Assembly (NCBI GenBank): GCA_946811695.1
Contig: OX328125.1
Location: 46,180,845-46,244,844 of the forward strand
Length of the DNA stretch: 64,000 bases
Direction: 5' to 3'
From: Gonocerus acuteangulatus
Taxonomy: Eukaryota > Arthropoda > Insecta > Hemiptera > Coreidae
In this document: positions 47,883 through 56,674 of the stretch, piece after piece
How positions within the stretch are numbered: the stretch's first letter is position 1
How the letters are laid out: each line of letters begins with the position of its first letter
Position numbers and translations under genes: made by a program
The notes under the pieces: model-generated
What the model was told of the DNA's origin: nothing
What the model saw: only the letters and a program-made list of their open reading frames with translations
The model's database searches: none

Positions 47883-48270
47883 AATACCATTCTCAATTGT
47901 ACATCCTACTTACCATTTTCTTTGGGTTGAGCGACTGTTCTGGCTTCCTGTGAAAGAAGATATTTTTAATTTAATTATAATAAACAGAAAAAAAATTCTT
48001 TATTTAATATCGATTGATTTCTAGTCTAATTTATATTTGAAAAAAACAAGCTTTTAAATTATAATTAATTAATATTACTCTTAGTGCTCCTGCTTTCACT
48101 TAAAACTTTTACAATGAAGTAAATTAGTACTAATAATGTTATTGGTTTTAAGTAACTCTGTAAAAAAATATATCAATACATATAGTTATTAAATACCAAT
48201 TCTATTTCATGAGTTTCTCGCTGTACAACACAAATATTTTCTTCGCTGGCTTCGATTCCTAGTTCCTGAC
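34309..48270 (-). CDS. Sorbitol-dehydrogenase-like protein, active site degenerate, Lys/Glu-rich tail (5' end uncertain)
   Basis: Medium-chain dehydrogenase fold. Exons on the minus strand: 48197-48270, 47914-47947, 44805-44975, 43255-43414, 40425-40609, 38297-38484, 36707-36828 and 34309-35185. All phases agree, giving at least 602 residues against about 357 in sorbitol dehydrogenase. Family landmarks in order: PKENEIMIRVSNVCLSND (family: CGSD), LGSLATGIVAKMG (family: LGHEASG), GDRVLLEPGVSCLKCSNC with all four structural-zinc cysteines kept, HPAYFCHKL, TAKLAFAIH (family: EPLSVGIH), IIGANLLGLVTL (family: GAGPIG), and KLGADFIMKI. So the catalytic His and Glu of HE and the Glu of EPLS are lost, while the first Cys remains. 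It probably cannot do the zinc-dependent polyol oxidation; a binding or scaffolding role is possible but unproven. The last exon adds about 237 charged residues. The true start is not certain (see 54475-54572). Confidence 0.85.
35222..35342 (-). mobile_element. SINE family A, internally deleted
   Basis: Tail TTAAATTTTAACGTC, then AAGCCACTACTCCTAGTGGG and head GCCACCAGGCCTCC; the middle is missing. Confidence 0.7.
36518..36600 (+). repeat. Possible retroelement 3'-end motif
   Basis: GCCCCTGAAGATGCATCTGA...GTGAAGCTGGTTGG followed by AATAAAAT resembles the CTGAAGATG...GAAAC motif common at ends of Penelope-like and other invertebrate repeats. Identity uncertain. Confidence 0.3.
37360..38080. 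repeat. Unclassified dispersed repeat region
   Basis: Contains CCACGACTTCGCGCGCATGG and GTGACTTTCGGCAGCATTTT, phrases I recognise from abundant arthropod repeats, and later ACCGATTGACAAGAGACAAA. It is within a dehydrogenase-like intron. No frame. A short stretch at 37605-37655 with AAACCCT-like units is noted under rejected items. Confidence 0.4.
38848..39050 (-). mobile_element. SINE family A, full, with 13-bp duplication
   Basis: Complete head-to-tail copy, with GGGTTCGATTCCCAC as B box. Flanked by CTAATGCTATTTA at 38835-38847 and 39051-39063. Confidence 0.88.
39085..39600 (+). repeat. Dispersed repeat family D, copy D2
   Basis: Closest to D1: shared GACATGAAAAGTTTTCGGAT, TCTAAAATATCTCCAAAAC and TTCCGCTTAGGATACAATCC. 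Confidence 0.65.
39940..40354 (+). repeat. Tandem repeat of about 124 bp ending in (AT)n
   Basis: Three units, each with CAAGACCTA...TGTGCCAAGTTTGGTCAAA, GGTGTGGATTTGTATAAGG and ACAGACAGACAG, followed directly by about 55 bp of AT dinucleotides. Such units are widespread in invertebrate genomes. It lies in a dehydrogenase-like intron. Confidence 0.8.
40711..40888 (+). mobile_element. tRNA-derived SINE, family B
   Basis: Head GGGTCTCCCCGTGGTCTAGT, A box GTGGTCTAGTGGCTAATGCC, B box ACTTGAGTCCCAC, body TTGAGAAAATTCC, tail GTCGGTGCTAATGGC...CGCTCCACCGTAAAA. Confidence 0.82.
41258..41365 (-). mobile_element. SINE family B, 3' part
   Basis: TTTTTTACGGCACATCGACG, GGCCATTAGCGCC, and GAGAAAATTCCTGCC in antisense match the body and tail of family B. 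Confidence 0.75.
41695..41988 (-). pseudogene. Unrecognised minus-strand frame, probably transposon-derived
   Basis: 97 codons, Lys/Asp-rich, reading KKDFTALCERLKKRRVLL and later an acidic stretch. Upstream minus-strand sequence to about 42240 has further protein-like pieces in shifting frames (AQMIQFNLQDAPKEILG). It does not fit the surrounding dehydrogenase. Family unknown. Confidence 0.25.
42838..42906 (-). mobile_element. SINE family B, tRNA-like head only
   Basis: GGGAATTGAACCCACCATCT and GTTAGCCACTAGATCCCA are the antisense B and A boxes. Not a tRNA gene: the acceptor stem cannot pair. Confidence 0.7.
44110..44199. repeat. (GT)n(AT)n compound microsatellite
   Basis: About 18 bp of GT followed by about 72 bp of AT. 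Confidence 0.95.
44269..44475 (-). mobile_element. SINE family A, nearly full
   Basis: All blocks from tail (TTTAAACTTTAACATCC) to head (CATGGCCATCGGGCCTCC) are present; it adjoins a microsatellite. Confidence 0.85.
44510..44700 (-). repeat. Decayed H-family units
   Basis: TCGGAGTAACCTGCCTCCCA and GACCGATTTTGCT recall the 145-bp H unit. Weak. Confidence 0.35.
45318..46190 (+). repeat. Dispersed repeat family D, longest copy D3
   Basis: Begins TTGTCTGTTCACTCTCTAGC just after a SINE-B tail and (CA) stretch, and runs through all blocks shared with D1, D2 and D4 to a C-tract near 46183. No frame. Confidence 0.65.
47222..47433. mobile_element. CATGGGCG hAT-type MITE, copy with both ends
   Basis: Ends CATGGGCGTATATA and TATATACGCCCATG are exact inverted repeats. 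Flanks CATTATAG and CATTAACG match at six of eight bases, a decayed 8-bp duplication. It has a G-tract near each end. Confidence 0.8.
47819..47880. repeat. (AT)n microsatellite
   Basis: About 60 bp of AT dinucleotides, 34 bp downstream (plus-strand left) of dehydrogenase-like exon 47914-47947. Confidence 0.95.
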
Positions 48271-48525
48271 CTGAAAAGTATAGATATAATTTGGACACTT
48301 AAAGATACATTTTTTTAAGTGAACGATAATGTAAGGATGGGGTTAAGACGACCAATAGAATGTATAATTTTATTAGCGTGTAAAACGGATATAAGTTGTA
48401 ATATCGTAATAACTTTATTACTTATTACTATATTAAATATTAGGAAATAAAGTGTAACTAAATAAAGTATGTAATTTGAATAAATATATATAGTTTTGTT
48501 TAATTGCCAAGATTACTTTATTTTA

Positions 48526-48618
48526 TCTAAATTTTAACGTCCACTTATACATTACATAGAGTTTTGGCATAGGTTTTCTACAAATTATCGCCCTTTTCTA
48601 GCCCGGATAGGACTGTTA

Positions 48619-48649
<31 letters not shown>

Positions 48650-48668
48650 GCATAACCCCTAGTAGGAA
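48526..48668 (-). mobile_element. SINE family A with poly-T insertion, partial
   Basis: Tail and body are recognisable; a T-run of over 20 bp interrupts it and the head is lost. Confidence 0.65.
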
Positions 48669-49066
48669 TCAAAAAATGAAATTGAGCACCATTAACTGTT
48701 ATATTTAGCTAAATATTGTAGGTTCATTGTAGTTTGGGTTTGAGATGATGACAAGTAATTAGTTTTAAGCCATAATTTTTTCCCTCGCAATGGAATTAGC
48801 TATATAACATTCGACAAACCCCAAAAACGAGCAAAGTCAGGCGAGTGAAAGAAATTATTTACTTAGCAGGTTTTTAAAAATAATTGAGTCGGCTTATTTC
48901 ATTTATTGAAACTTTGCCTTCATATCACCAGCGATGAAAATTAATTCGATAAATACAATAGAGAAATACATCTTATGTTCATTGCTGTGGAGATGAGCAG
49001 AGTTGGGCATAATTCTATTCATAAATTTGAATACAAATTTATTTACTTATTTAAAAATATGAATAT

Positions 49067-49263
49067 TTATTTAAATTTTAACATTTATTATTGCCAAAGA
49101 ATTTTAGGACGGGTTATCTATAGGTTACCACCCTTTTTTAGCCAGGATAGGGTTGGTTCCTTTTCTTTTTTCAAAAGAAAAGCCATTATGCCTAGTGGGA
49201 ATCGTACTACGGCCTTAGGCACAGAGTCCAAACGCCTCAGCACTCACGGCCACCAGGACTCTT
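49067..49263 (-). mobile_element. SINE family A, full, with 13-bp duplication
   Basis: Flanked by AAAATATGAATAT at 49054-49066 and 49264-49276. The B box is slightly decayed. Confidence 0.85.
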
Positions 49264-49648
49264 AAAATATGAATATAAATAAATTCGTATTCATAAGTGT
49301 AAACACAAATTTGTATTCACATTTATAAATACAAATATAATAAATTCACAGGAAAAATTGTAATTATCCACAAAAAAGGTGAATTTTCACAAAACATCAA
49401 GCGAACAAAAAAAATTGCATTAAAACCTTTGAATACAAATGTCTTCACATTATAATTTGTGAATAAAAATAAATTGTGAATTTTTGAATATACATAAATG
49501 AAAATTAATTTGAAGTAAATTTCAAGCCCAAATTTGTGGTTTAGATACCAAATTTGAGTATTTATGGGTAGGGAGTAGGTGAAAAAAGTGAGAAAGAATA
49601 GATAAGGGTTTTTTTTTTGTAAGGAGATAGTTGACCGTTGGCGTTGCG

Positions 49649-49877
49649 AAGGTAGAAGTTGTCAGGGTTCGGTCTTTGTGTCTTAATAAAACTACATTTA
49701 TTTTATGTGAAAATGGGTTTTCACCAGAAGCCGATCTTCAATCAACACAAAAAAAATTAGCCCTGATGAAGGCTTGAATTTCAAGCCAAAACAACGGCAA
49801 ACAATAAAACCCATTTTCGCATAAAAAATGTAGTTTTATTAAGACACCACAACTGAAACCTGACAATTTCTACCTCC
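49649..49877. repeat. Fold-back repeat with a hammerhead-like core
   Basis: Arms with TCTTAATAAAACTACATTTA and AAAATGGGTTTT, and their inverted partners, enclose CTGATGA (49763-49769), a perfect 7-bp stem (GGCTTGA/TCAAGCC, 49771-49787) and AAAAC. The hammerhead consensus would be GAAAC there. Similar motifs occur in Penelope-like retroelements. Confidence 0.45.
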
Positions 49878-50145
49878 GGTAAGATATTTTGTTAATATGT
49901 AGAATAAGGAAGAGCCCAATCTATACACATTAAAAAAAAAAAAAAAAAAAAAAAAAACACAATTTTTTACAATTTTGTATGCAATAGAAAAGTCACTTTT
50001 TTCATTTCGTCATTACCCATAAAGCCTTTTTTTTTTTTGTGTGTGTGTAAATTGTAATAGGTATACAAATTTGTCTTCAAGTTTACTTTAATATATTGCT
50101 AATAAGCAACTTATTTTGTGAATTATTTTCTGAATTAATTTATTT

Positions 50146-50212
50146 ATTTCTTTTAACATCCATTTATTATTAACTACAAATTTTAGGACGGGTTATCTAT
50201 AGGTTACCACCC
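50146..50212 (-). mobile_element. 5'-truncated SINE family A with 18-bp duplication
   Basis: Only the 3' 67 bp of the family remains, flanked by TTCTGAATTAATTTATTT at 50128-50145 and 50213-50230. Truncation at the 5' end with an intact duplication is the mark of LINE-driven retrotransposition. Confidence 0.85.
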
Positions 50213-50469
50213 TTCTGAATTAATTTATTTACACAAATTATGATGTAAACACATTTCTGTTCACTGATTTTAATGTGATTTCTTGGCTAACTCTGTTGGT
50301 GATAAATGCAAGTAGTAGGGCATAACTCCTACGCAATGGGTATTTCTTCTTATTGAAAATACCAAGCTCTTACTAGGGTGGAAGGGGAAAAAATAAATTA
50401 CAGAGAAATTATAGTTTTGATAAGGCTATAAAAATACAGAGAAAGTGAGCAGTTAGTCCTAATTAATCA

Positions 50470-51905
50470 TTGAGGGGTCTTGTCAAAAATGTCTGTCTCC
50501 CAGGGGCTACATCAGTAAGCACATTTCTCAGAAGATGGGTAGTGTTCATTGCATTCCTGAATAATTTGTGCAATAACCTATATAAATACAACTAAAAATA
50601 GTTTTGACCTTTTATATTTGTTGGGGGCTTAGCTTAGGAGGTTAGCTCAGTGATAGAGCACTCGACTAATGAACTGGAGGACCCAGGTTCAAAACCCGAG
50701 CACACATTAAAGATTTTATCTTCCAGTGTCGTCATTCGAGGGTTGGATTTAGGGTCCCAGATCGTCCCTAGGCTCACCCATACTTTACTTAATTAATTAA
50801 TGCAAAGGGAAAAATCTGGTGGTTACTGACACACAAACTAGCGTGCCCTATGGTCAAGAATCGGTTACTTCTACAGTATCTGCCCCTCTGGGCCCTTGTG
50901 GCCTGTTACGGGACTGATTTTTTTTTTTGTATTTATTTTTTTTTATATATTTGTATTGAGCAGCGGACACAATTATTAATTTTCTTCCAGAGTGTTGTGA
51001 ATGAGACAAACTACACTAATTAATAAATATACAAAAACTTCACTTTTTTTTTCTTTTTATCATGATGAATAATAAACGCTTCCGCTTCTAAAAACAGAAA
51101 ATCCCACAATCATAACAATGAGATACAGTGCCCCTAGTGGTCGAAGTAACACCCAGTCCCCAAGCGGTTTAGTGGCTTAATATAGTATGAACAGAATAAA
51201 CCTCAACTTCTATTGAACAGAATTAGTTCATCTTTAAAATACATCTTTCTTTTTAGATACCAACGGAAGTATACTGAGTTTTGTTACAATACACTAGAAA
51301 GAACGGATAATATGAGTAAATTAGTAATTTGAGTCAGGTGTAACCCCCCTCTTCGTAATTAACAGATTTAGTTTTTTTTTACAACACATTTTTCTCTTTA
51401 GATATCCACGGAAGTATACATCGTTTCGTTAAAATACACCAGAAAGAACGGCCGATATAGCAAATTAGTTATTTGGGTCAGGAGAAAACATCCCCTTCTT
51501 ATTATCCGAAACAGTTTATTTTTGCAACAATTTTCCCTCTTTAGATTTAGCTTTGTTCGCACATAGACGTAAAGAGTAAATTTCCTTGTTGTGTACTCTC
51601 AATAAATAAATAGACGACCACAACGATGCCGCGTTTCGTTGCAATATAGCAAAAGAATTACGGACGGCAATGGCAACTTAGTAATTGGGGTCCGGAGTAA
51701 CCCCCCCCCCTTCTAAAGAACCGATTTGGGTTTTTTTTTCAACACATTTTTCTCTCCGGCCACAACGAAGAACGGATGTCGTAGTATAACAATAGTTACG
51801 GCAGGTAATGGTAAATGAGTAACTTGGGTCAGAACCTTCCCCCCCCCCCAGAGTCTCGCCCAATCGTTTGCTAGGGATATGCTATATGCCAAGGTTCTTA
51901 CGGGC
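50470..51905 (-). mobile_element. Element family H, copy H4, with SINE-C inserted
   Basis: Left part (CTGTCTCCCAGGGGCTACAT, CCTATATAAATA) matches the end of H1. After the SINE-C the tail AATAAATATACAAAAACTTC, the CCCCTAGTGG block and three or four 145-bp units (each ending in a C-tract and GACCGATTTAGTT-like sequence) follow. The microsatellite and hairpin end are not present. Confidence 0.65.
50622..50945 (+). mobile_element. SINE family C, full length, with 9-bp duplication
   Basis: Head GGAGGTTAGCTCAGTGATAG, B box AGGTTCAAAACCCGAG, long body and T-rich end. Flanked by TATATTTGT at 50613-50621 and 50946-50954. Inserted into H4. Confidence 0.75.
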
Positions 51906-52119
51906 CCCCATTTCTCAGAGCCAGACTGAAAATTCTAGAACTTTGCTATAGTACTTTGTACATTTTAAAATTATTTTCATCTTGAGTTTTGAGCGAAATG
52001 AGAATAAAAGCCGACAATCGGTGCAGCAAAGGTCACTTTCGGTACTTGTAGTTTTCTTACGACTCCTAATGAAATATACTATTCTGGGACTGCACTTGTT
52101 TTGACCTTTATGTTCATTA

Positions 52120-53895
52120 TTCCTTCGAACCGAAAAAAACAGAGCCAGAAGAATATGGCAAACCACACGATATCCATCTGACAAGACACGCCTCAACCAA
52201 CTGACTAGACAACTACAATACGAACTACACAAACACTTTAACAACAAATTCGCTGAATACACTCAAAAACTTTCTCCCGACGACAAATCCCTATGGACAG
52301 CCACTAAACGAATTCTATCCCACCCCAATCCATCACATCCTCTCCGTCGAGATGATAACAGCTGGGCTAAAACAGATACCGAAATTTCCGAAACTTTTGC
52401 ATCCCACCTTTCCCAAGTATTCCGTCCCCACGAATCCATTCAAAACCCTATCCATTGTTCAAATGTAGAAGAATTCCTAGATTCAGCCTTACCGCTTTCT
52501 CCTCCTCCTTCTTCCTTTCATCCTCATGAAGTATCCTTAGCTGTCCACAAACTAAAAATCTGCAAGGCACCAGGACCCGATCTTATCACCCCCTTAATCC
52601 TTAAACGCCTACCTAAAAAAGCTATCCTATTCCTAACCTATATATATAACGCAGTCCTCAGAACAACCTACTTTCCCAACTCCTGGAAATTATCAACCAT
52701 TAAAATGATCCACAAACCCAAAAAACCTGCAAATTATCCTTCGTCCTATCGCCCGATCTCCCTCCTTCCCATTATGGGAAAAATCCTGGAAAAGCTTCTC
52801 CTTAAACGTCTAATCCCAATTCTTGAACCCTGCCTCCCTTCCCACCAATTTGGGTTTCGAATATCCCATTCCACGATTCACCAATGTCACAGAATAGTTG
52901 ACTCAATATCCTCTTCCTTTGAGCAAAAGAAGTATTGCTCTGGTGTATTTCTTGATATCGCTCAAGCATTTGATCGGGTGTGGCACCAGGGCTTGCTTTT
53001 CAAACTCAAAAAAATCCTCCCCTCGACCTATTACCTAATAATAAATTCCTATCTTTCCGACAGATCATTCAACGTATCGTTCGGATCATCTCTGTCTTCC
53101 TTCTTTCCTCAGCTTGCTGGTGTTCCACAAGGTGGCATCCTAAGTCCTATCTTATTCCTTGTGTACTCTGCGGACATGCCCACCCATGATTCCACAAGAC
53201 TCTTCACTTTTGCTGACGATACAGCCATCCTCTCGTCCAATTCTGATCCTATACTTGCGTCCAAACACCTTCAATCCCATCTCCAACTGCTTGAACCATG
53301 GTTCATAAAATGGCGGATTAAAGTCAACCCTGAAAAATCCTCCCACATAACATTCACTCTTCGACGATCCAAATGCCCTCCTGTCAATCTTTACCAAAGT
53401 GAAATCTGTGAAAAAACCCAAGTTACCTACCTAGGACTTACCCTTGACAAACGACTTACCTGGAGCCAACACATACAAAAGAAAAGACAGGAAACAAACA
53501 GACGTTTTCGACTACTAAACAGACTACTAGACACTCACTCAAAATTATCTTTACAGAACAAGAGACGGATATACACTACAATACTCCAACCCACCTGGAC
53601 GTATGGCTTGGAAGTCTGGGGGTGTGCCAAGCGATCCAATATCCTTAGAATCCAATCTCTCCAATCCAAAATACTCCGTAAAATAGTCAATGCTCCATTC
53701 TATGTCTCAAACCTCACTATCCATAACGACCTAGAAATCCCCTTTGTCCAGACCCTATCCAAAACCCGATACTTTAACTTCCACTCCCATTTGCCTGGTC
53801 ACGACAATCCCCTAATCAATAAGTTATCCTCATCCTCCATTCCCGGTAACCCTCACCGTCGCCTTAAGCGCAAATGGCCAAGAGACCTGTTGTAA
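52120..53895 (+). CDS. Non-LTR retrotransposon reverse transcriptase, 5'-truncated but open
   Basis: Open for 591 codons from the insertion point; an ATG-started part begins at 52705. Motifs: thumb-side RARRIWQTTRYPSDKTRLN near the start, KAPGPD, YRPISLLPIMGKILEKLL, FLDIAQAFDRVWH (catalytic Asp), GVPQGGILSPILF, FADDTAIL (catalytic DD), NPEKSSHITF, YLGLTLDKRLTW and RRIYTTILQPTWTYGLE. Order and spacing fit the Jockey clade. No RNase H or zinc knuckle follows. The apurinic endonuclease domain is absent. Without its promoter and endonuclease it should be immobile, although the RT itself has no visible lesion. Confidence 0.92.
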   Translation, partial: FLRTEKNRARRIWQTTRYPSDKTRLNQLTRQLQYELHKHFNNKFAEYTQKLSPDDKSLWTATKRILSHPNPSHPLRRDDNSWAKTDTEISETFASHLSQVFRPHESIQNPIHCSNVEEFLDSALPLSPPPSSFHPHEVSLAVHKLKICKAPGPDLITPLILKRLPKKAILFLTYIYNAVLRTTYFPNSWKLSTIKMIHKPKKPANYPSSYRPISLLPIMGKILEKLLLKRLIPILEPCLPSHQFGFRISHSTIHQCHRIVDSISSSFEQKKYCSGVFLDIAQAFDRVWHQGLLFKLKKILPSTYYLIINSYLSDRSFNVSFGSSLSSFFPQLAGVPQGGILSPILFLVYSADMPTHDSTRLFTFADDTAILSSNSDPILASKHLQSHLQLLEPWFIKWRIKVNPEKSSHITFTLRRSKCPPVNLYQSEICEKTQVTYLGLTLDKRLTWSQHIQKKRQETNRRFRLLNRLLDTHSKLSLQNKRRIYTTILQPTWTYGLEVWGCAKRSNILRIQSLQSKILRKIVNAPFYVSNLTIHNDLEIPFVQTLSKTRYFNFHSHLPGHDNPLINKLSSSSIPGNPHRRLKRKWPRDLL

Positions 53896-54120
53896 ACTAA
53901 GCCTGTAAAATGTAAACATTACAAATGTAAATATTGTAAATAGCCATACAAAAAATCAAATGTAAATATCTCTGTAAATTTCTAGCTAATAGGTTTTGGC
54001 CTCTGGGCTTTTTTTTTCCCTACCGATACATCATGACTCTATCATGAACAAAAGAATTATAAAAAATATGTTATTGTATTGTATAATTTTCAAATAAAGA
54101 TATATATATAAAAAAAAAAA
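52120..54120 (+). mobile_element. 5'-truncated Jockey-type LINE
   Basis: Carries an uninterrupted reverse-transcriptase frame, a 3' UTR with AATAAA (54094-54099) and an A-tail ending at 54120. Flanks ATGTTCATTA (52110-52119) and ATGTACATTA (54121-54130) form a 10-bp duplication with one mismatch. The endonuclease half is missing. It is C-rich unlike its AT-rich surroundings, so it is probably a recent arrival. Confidence 0.88.
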
Positions 54121-54292
54121 ATGTACATTAGAAAAATATATAGATCCCATCCCAATAAATATAGGCTACGCCCGTCTATATTTCTAAACCCCATTCTTTT
54201 TACAAGCTCATAACCTATACATTTTTTACCAATTACCGAGGCCCGGCCCGGGCCCGGGACAACAGTACCCGGTTGTCCCCCCCCCCCCATGT

Positions 54293-54426
54293 GGCGGCCC
54301 TGATTTTGGGTGTAATAGCGCTTAAGTTGGCTAAAACTCGTCCAAGATCTAAACTGTTAGTATTCCTTACACCGGAAATGGTCTCAGCCCCCCCCCCCCC
54401 CAAATTATTTTCTATATACGCCCATG
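54293..54426 (-). mobile_element. CATGGGCG MITE, one end only
   Basis: Ends in TATATACGCCCATG (54413-54426) after a C-tract, with the GTTAGTATTCC and TGTAATAGCG blocks in antisense. Confidence 0.6.
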
Positions 54427-54474
54427 TCGGAAGGTCCTAAAACTAGAGCGAAAACACTTTAATACTATTCTGAC

Positions 54475-54572
54475 CTCGATGTAATTTCCTCATGATCGAC
54501 ATGTCGCATATCCACGTCCTGAGCGTCCGTAGCATGGTTGGCAAACAAGGTTACTCCTGTGTTATCACTCAT
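54475..54572 (-). CDS. Candidate remote 5' exon of the dehydrogenase-like gene
   Basis: The minus strand has an ATG at 54570-54572, 32 open codons (MSDNTGVTLFANHATDAQDV...HEEI) and a fair donor (TCGAG|GTCAGA). It is in phase 2. The next known exon (48270) uses phase 1 at its best acceptor, but a weaker internal acceptor (GCCAG|C) would fit, as would an unseen exon between. Coding-like but unproven. Confidence 0.35.
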
Positions 54573-54741
54573 GGTTTGTATTCTAGTTCATAGGTTGTCT
54601 TCAAGCTTTGAATGAATTCAATCATTACCTCTGCACTGTCAGAACAACACTTCCATTTGTAAACAAATTATTAATATAGACTTATTAAAACACATTGAAA
54701 AAATGAATTCCATCATGTGATAACACCCTTTTTCCTTTGTA

Positions 54742-54935
54742 TGAATAATTTTTAGCGTCTCTTCATTAATAACAGAGATATTATTGGGACGTGTTATCCG
54801 CAGGTTAACATCCTTTTCTAACCAGTACAGGGTATATGATGGATGAATAATCTAAAAAAAAAAAAAAAAAACAGTACAGAGGTGGTGCCGTTCCCCTTTT
54901 TTAAAAAGAAAAGCGGAGTGTCAACACTCACGGCG
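54742..54935 (-). mobile_element. SINE family A, decayed and interrupted by an A-tract
   Basis: TTTTTAGCGTCTCTTCATTA, GGGACGTGTTATCCGCAGG and CTAACCAGTACAGGG match family A. Confidence 0.6.
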
Positions 54936-55194
54936 TCCATTTATATTTTCGATTGATTAAAAGTGTGTAAAAAAAATCCGACTCTTAGGAACTGCGTCAT
55001 CTTAGCGCGTTTCTGCTCTTATGCTTAGTGTCATTTCGAAAGCTTCGAATAAAAGCAGTCAATGTTCCGTCATAATCTTTGGTTAAAAATGTAAATATAT
55101 ATACAATGAAATCTCAAAGCAAAGCCAGATCTTAGTCGCCACAATAGGAAACAGGCAGTATCCTAAACGGAAATGATTCAATTTAAGCACCAGT

Positions 55195-55300
55195 TTCTCT
55201 GAATGAGATCGCTCTGTCAAAAAAATTGTCCCGCTGGTGAATGGCCGGCCTGAACGTGGTTCTTCCTCCACAGATTTCCTAGTAGGAAATCTGTGGTAGG
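55195..55300 (-). pseudogene. mariner-type transposase fragment
   Basis: The minus strand reads SVEEEPRSGRPFTS, the SGRP block between the DNA-binding and catalytic domains of mariner transposases. Nothing else of the protein is clear. Confidence 0.55.
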
Positions 55301-56178
55301 AAATTCCTACCAACGGGAAAGCGTACAACCCAATCATAATCACAGAATCCTGCCCGTACACCTACACCAACATCTCATGGGTTTCTGACGCCGTTTTATC
55401 CGATTTGAAGTAGAACTTATTGTTGTGCCATTGCTCCATGACACGTACCACTCAACTAGACTGAATGTAATAAGCACTGCGCTAGTACCGACATGCCCAT
55501 GCGTGTCTATACAGGCACGTGTGCTTCTATCAAACTTTGAATACCCACTTATGAGACCATTCACCGAACTTTTTAGGCACACCAGGTATGTACCGAAATT
55601 GTCTAAGATTTGATACATACATAGATAATAGAGCATTCTAAATGTTTAGAACACCATTTAATCTAAATAGACATGTGAAATTGTGTAAAGTGGTCATTCG
55701 AAAGCTCAATAAATATTCTACAAAAAGTTTCGATAGGACGATCTCTATCTGAGAAAATTATTTTTAAAATTTCGAAAATATAGGTTTTGTTTTGAAATGG
55801 ATTGTTGTTTTTTATTCGTGTAAGGGATAAACGAGTTCGTCAAACTGGGGAGGTAGAATGACTGATGTTCGTTTTAAAACTACACTTAAGGCTAGTACAC
55901 ACTGTGACTCATAGTTGCGGGGCACTGGAAGCTGTCCCGCAACAATGTTGCGTGTTAGTTTCGGTGCTGCCCCGCAACAAAGAATCGCGTCCACACTTGA
56001 GAGCCAGTTCCCTCGAAAAGTTTTTAGGAGCTGGCCTGTCAGGTGTCCTCTATCGTTGTTACTGTTAATTAAAATCGAAATATGAAAAACCAAGAAGGTG
56101 GTGCTGCTGAAAATTGTTCAGAACCAACTATAAAGCATACAAACAGATTGAGACTTGAAGATTAAATTGGATTTGTCA

Positions 56179-56418
56179 CATGGGCTTATATAGGAAATAA
56201 TTTGGGGGGGGGCTGAGACCATTTCCGGGGTATGGAATACTAACAATTTAGAACTTCGAGTAGTTTTAGGCAACTAAAAAGCTATTATACCTAAAGTAAA
56301 ATACTTTGTATGTACTATGTGATCTTTTCATTTTTGAGGGTTTTATGACACATTCTTACTATCAAACCAAAATTTCGGGGGGGGGGGGGCTAGAGTCCCC
56401 CCCTTATATACGCCCATG
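56179..56418. mobile_element. CATGGGCG hAT-type MITE with exact 8-bp duplication
   Basis: Ends CATGGGCTTATATAGG and CTTATATACGCCCATG; ATTTGTCA flanks both sides (56171-56178 and 56419-56426). Inserted in the Harbinger coding region. Confidence 0.88.
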
Positions 56419-56426
56419 ATTTGTCA

Positions 56427-56674
56427 ACTTAATAAGAATTAGGCCTCAAGATTTTGAGAATCTTTTGCAAATGGTTGGATCAAGGGTGTTTAAAAAAGAT
56501 ACAAGCTTTAGAAATTCAATTTCTCCTATCGTAAAACTTGCTACTACTCTAAGATTCTTTGCAAGTGAAGAATTGTTTACAAGTCTTATGTATACTTTTA
56601 GAATATCCGAGCAAAGTATATCTGCATTTGTTCCAGAACTGTACAATAATCATCGTTTTGAAAACATACATTAA
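56427..56674 (+). pseudogene. Harbinger transposase N-terminal fragment
   Basis: Reads IRIRPQDFENLLQMVGSRV, KLATTLRFFASEELF and TFRISEQSISAFVPE: the helix-turn-helix part of HARBI1-type transposases. It stops before the DDE domain. Confidence 0.8.

Noticed and set aside
53152..53421. 89-codon minus-strand frame
   Set aside because: Antisense shadow of the LINE reverse transcriptase.
55425..56093. Small frames on both strands around the Harbinger start
   Set aside because: No recognisable domain; they overlap element ends and a mariner scrap.
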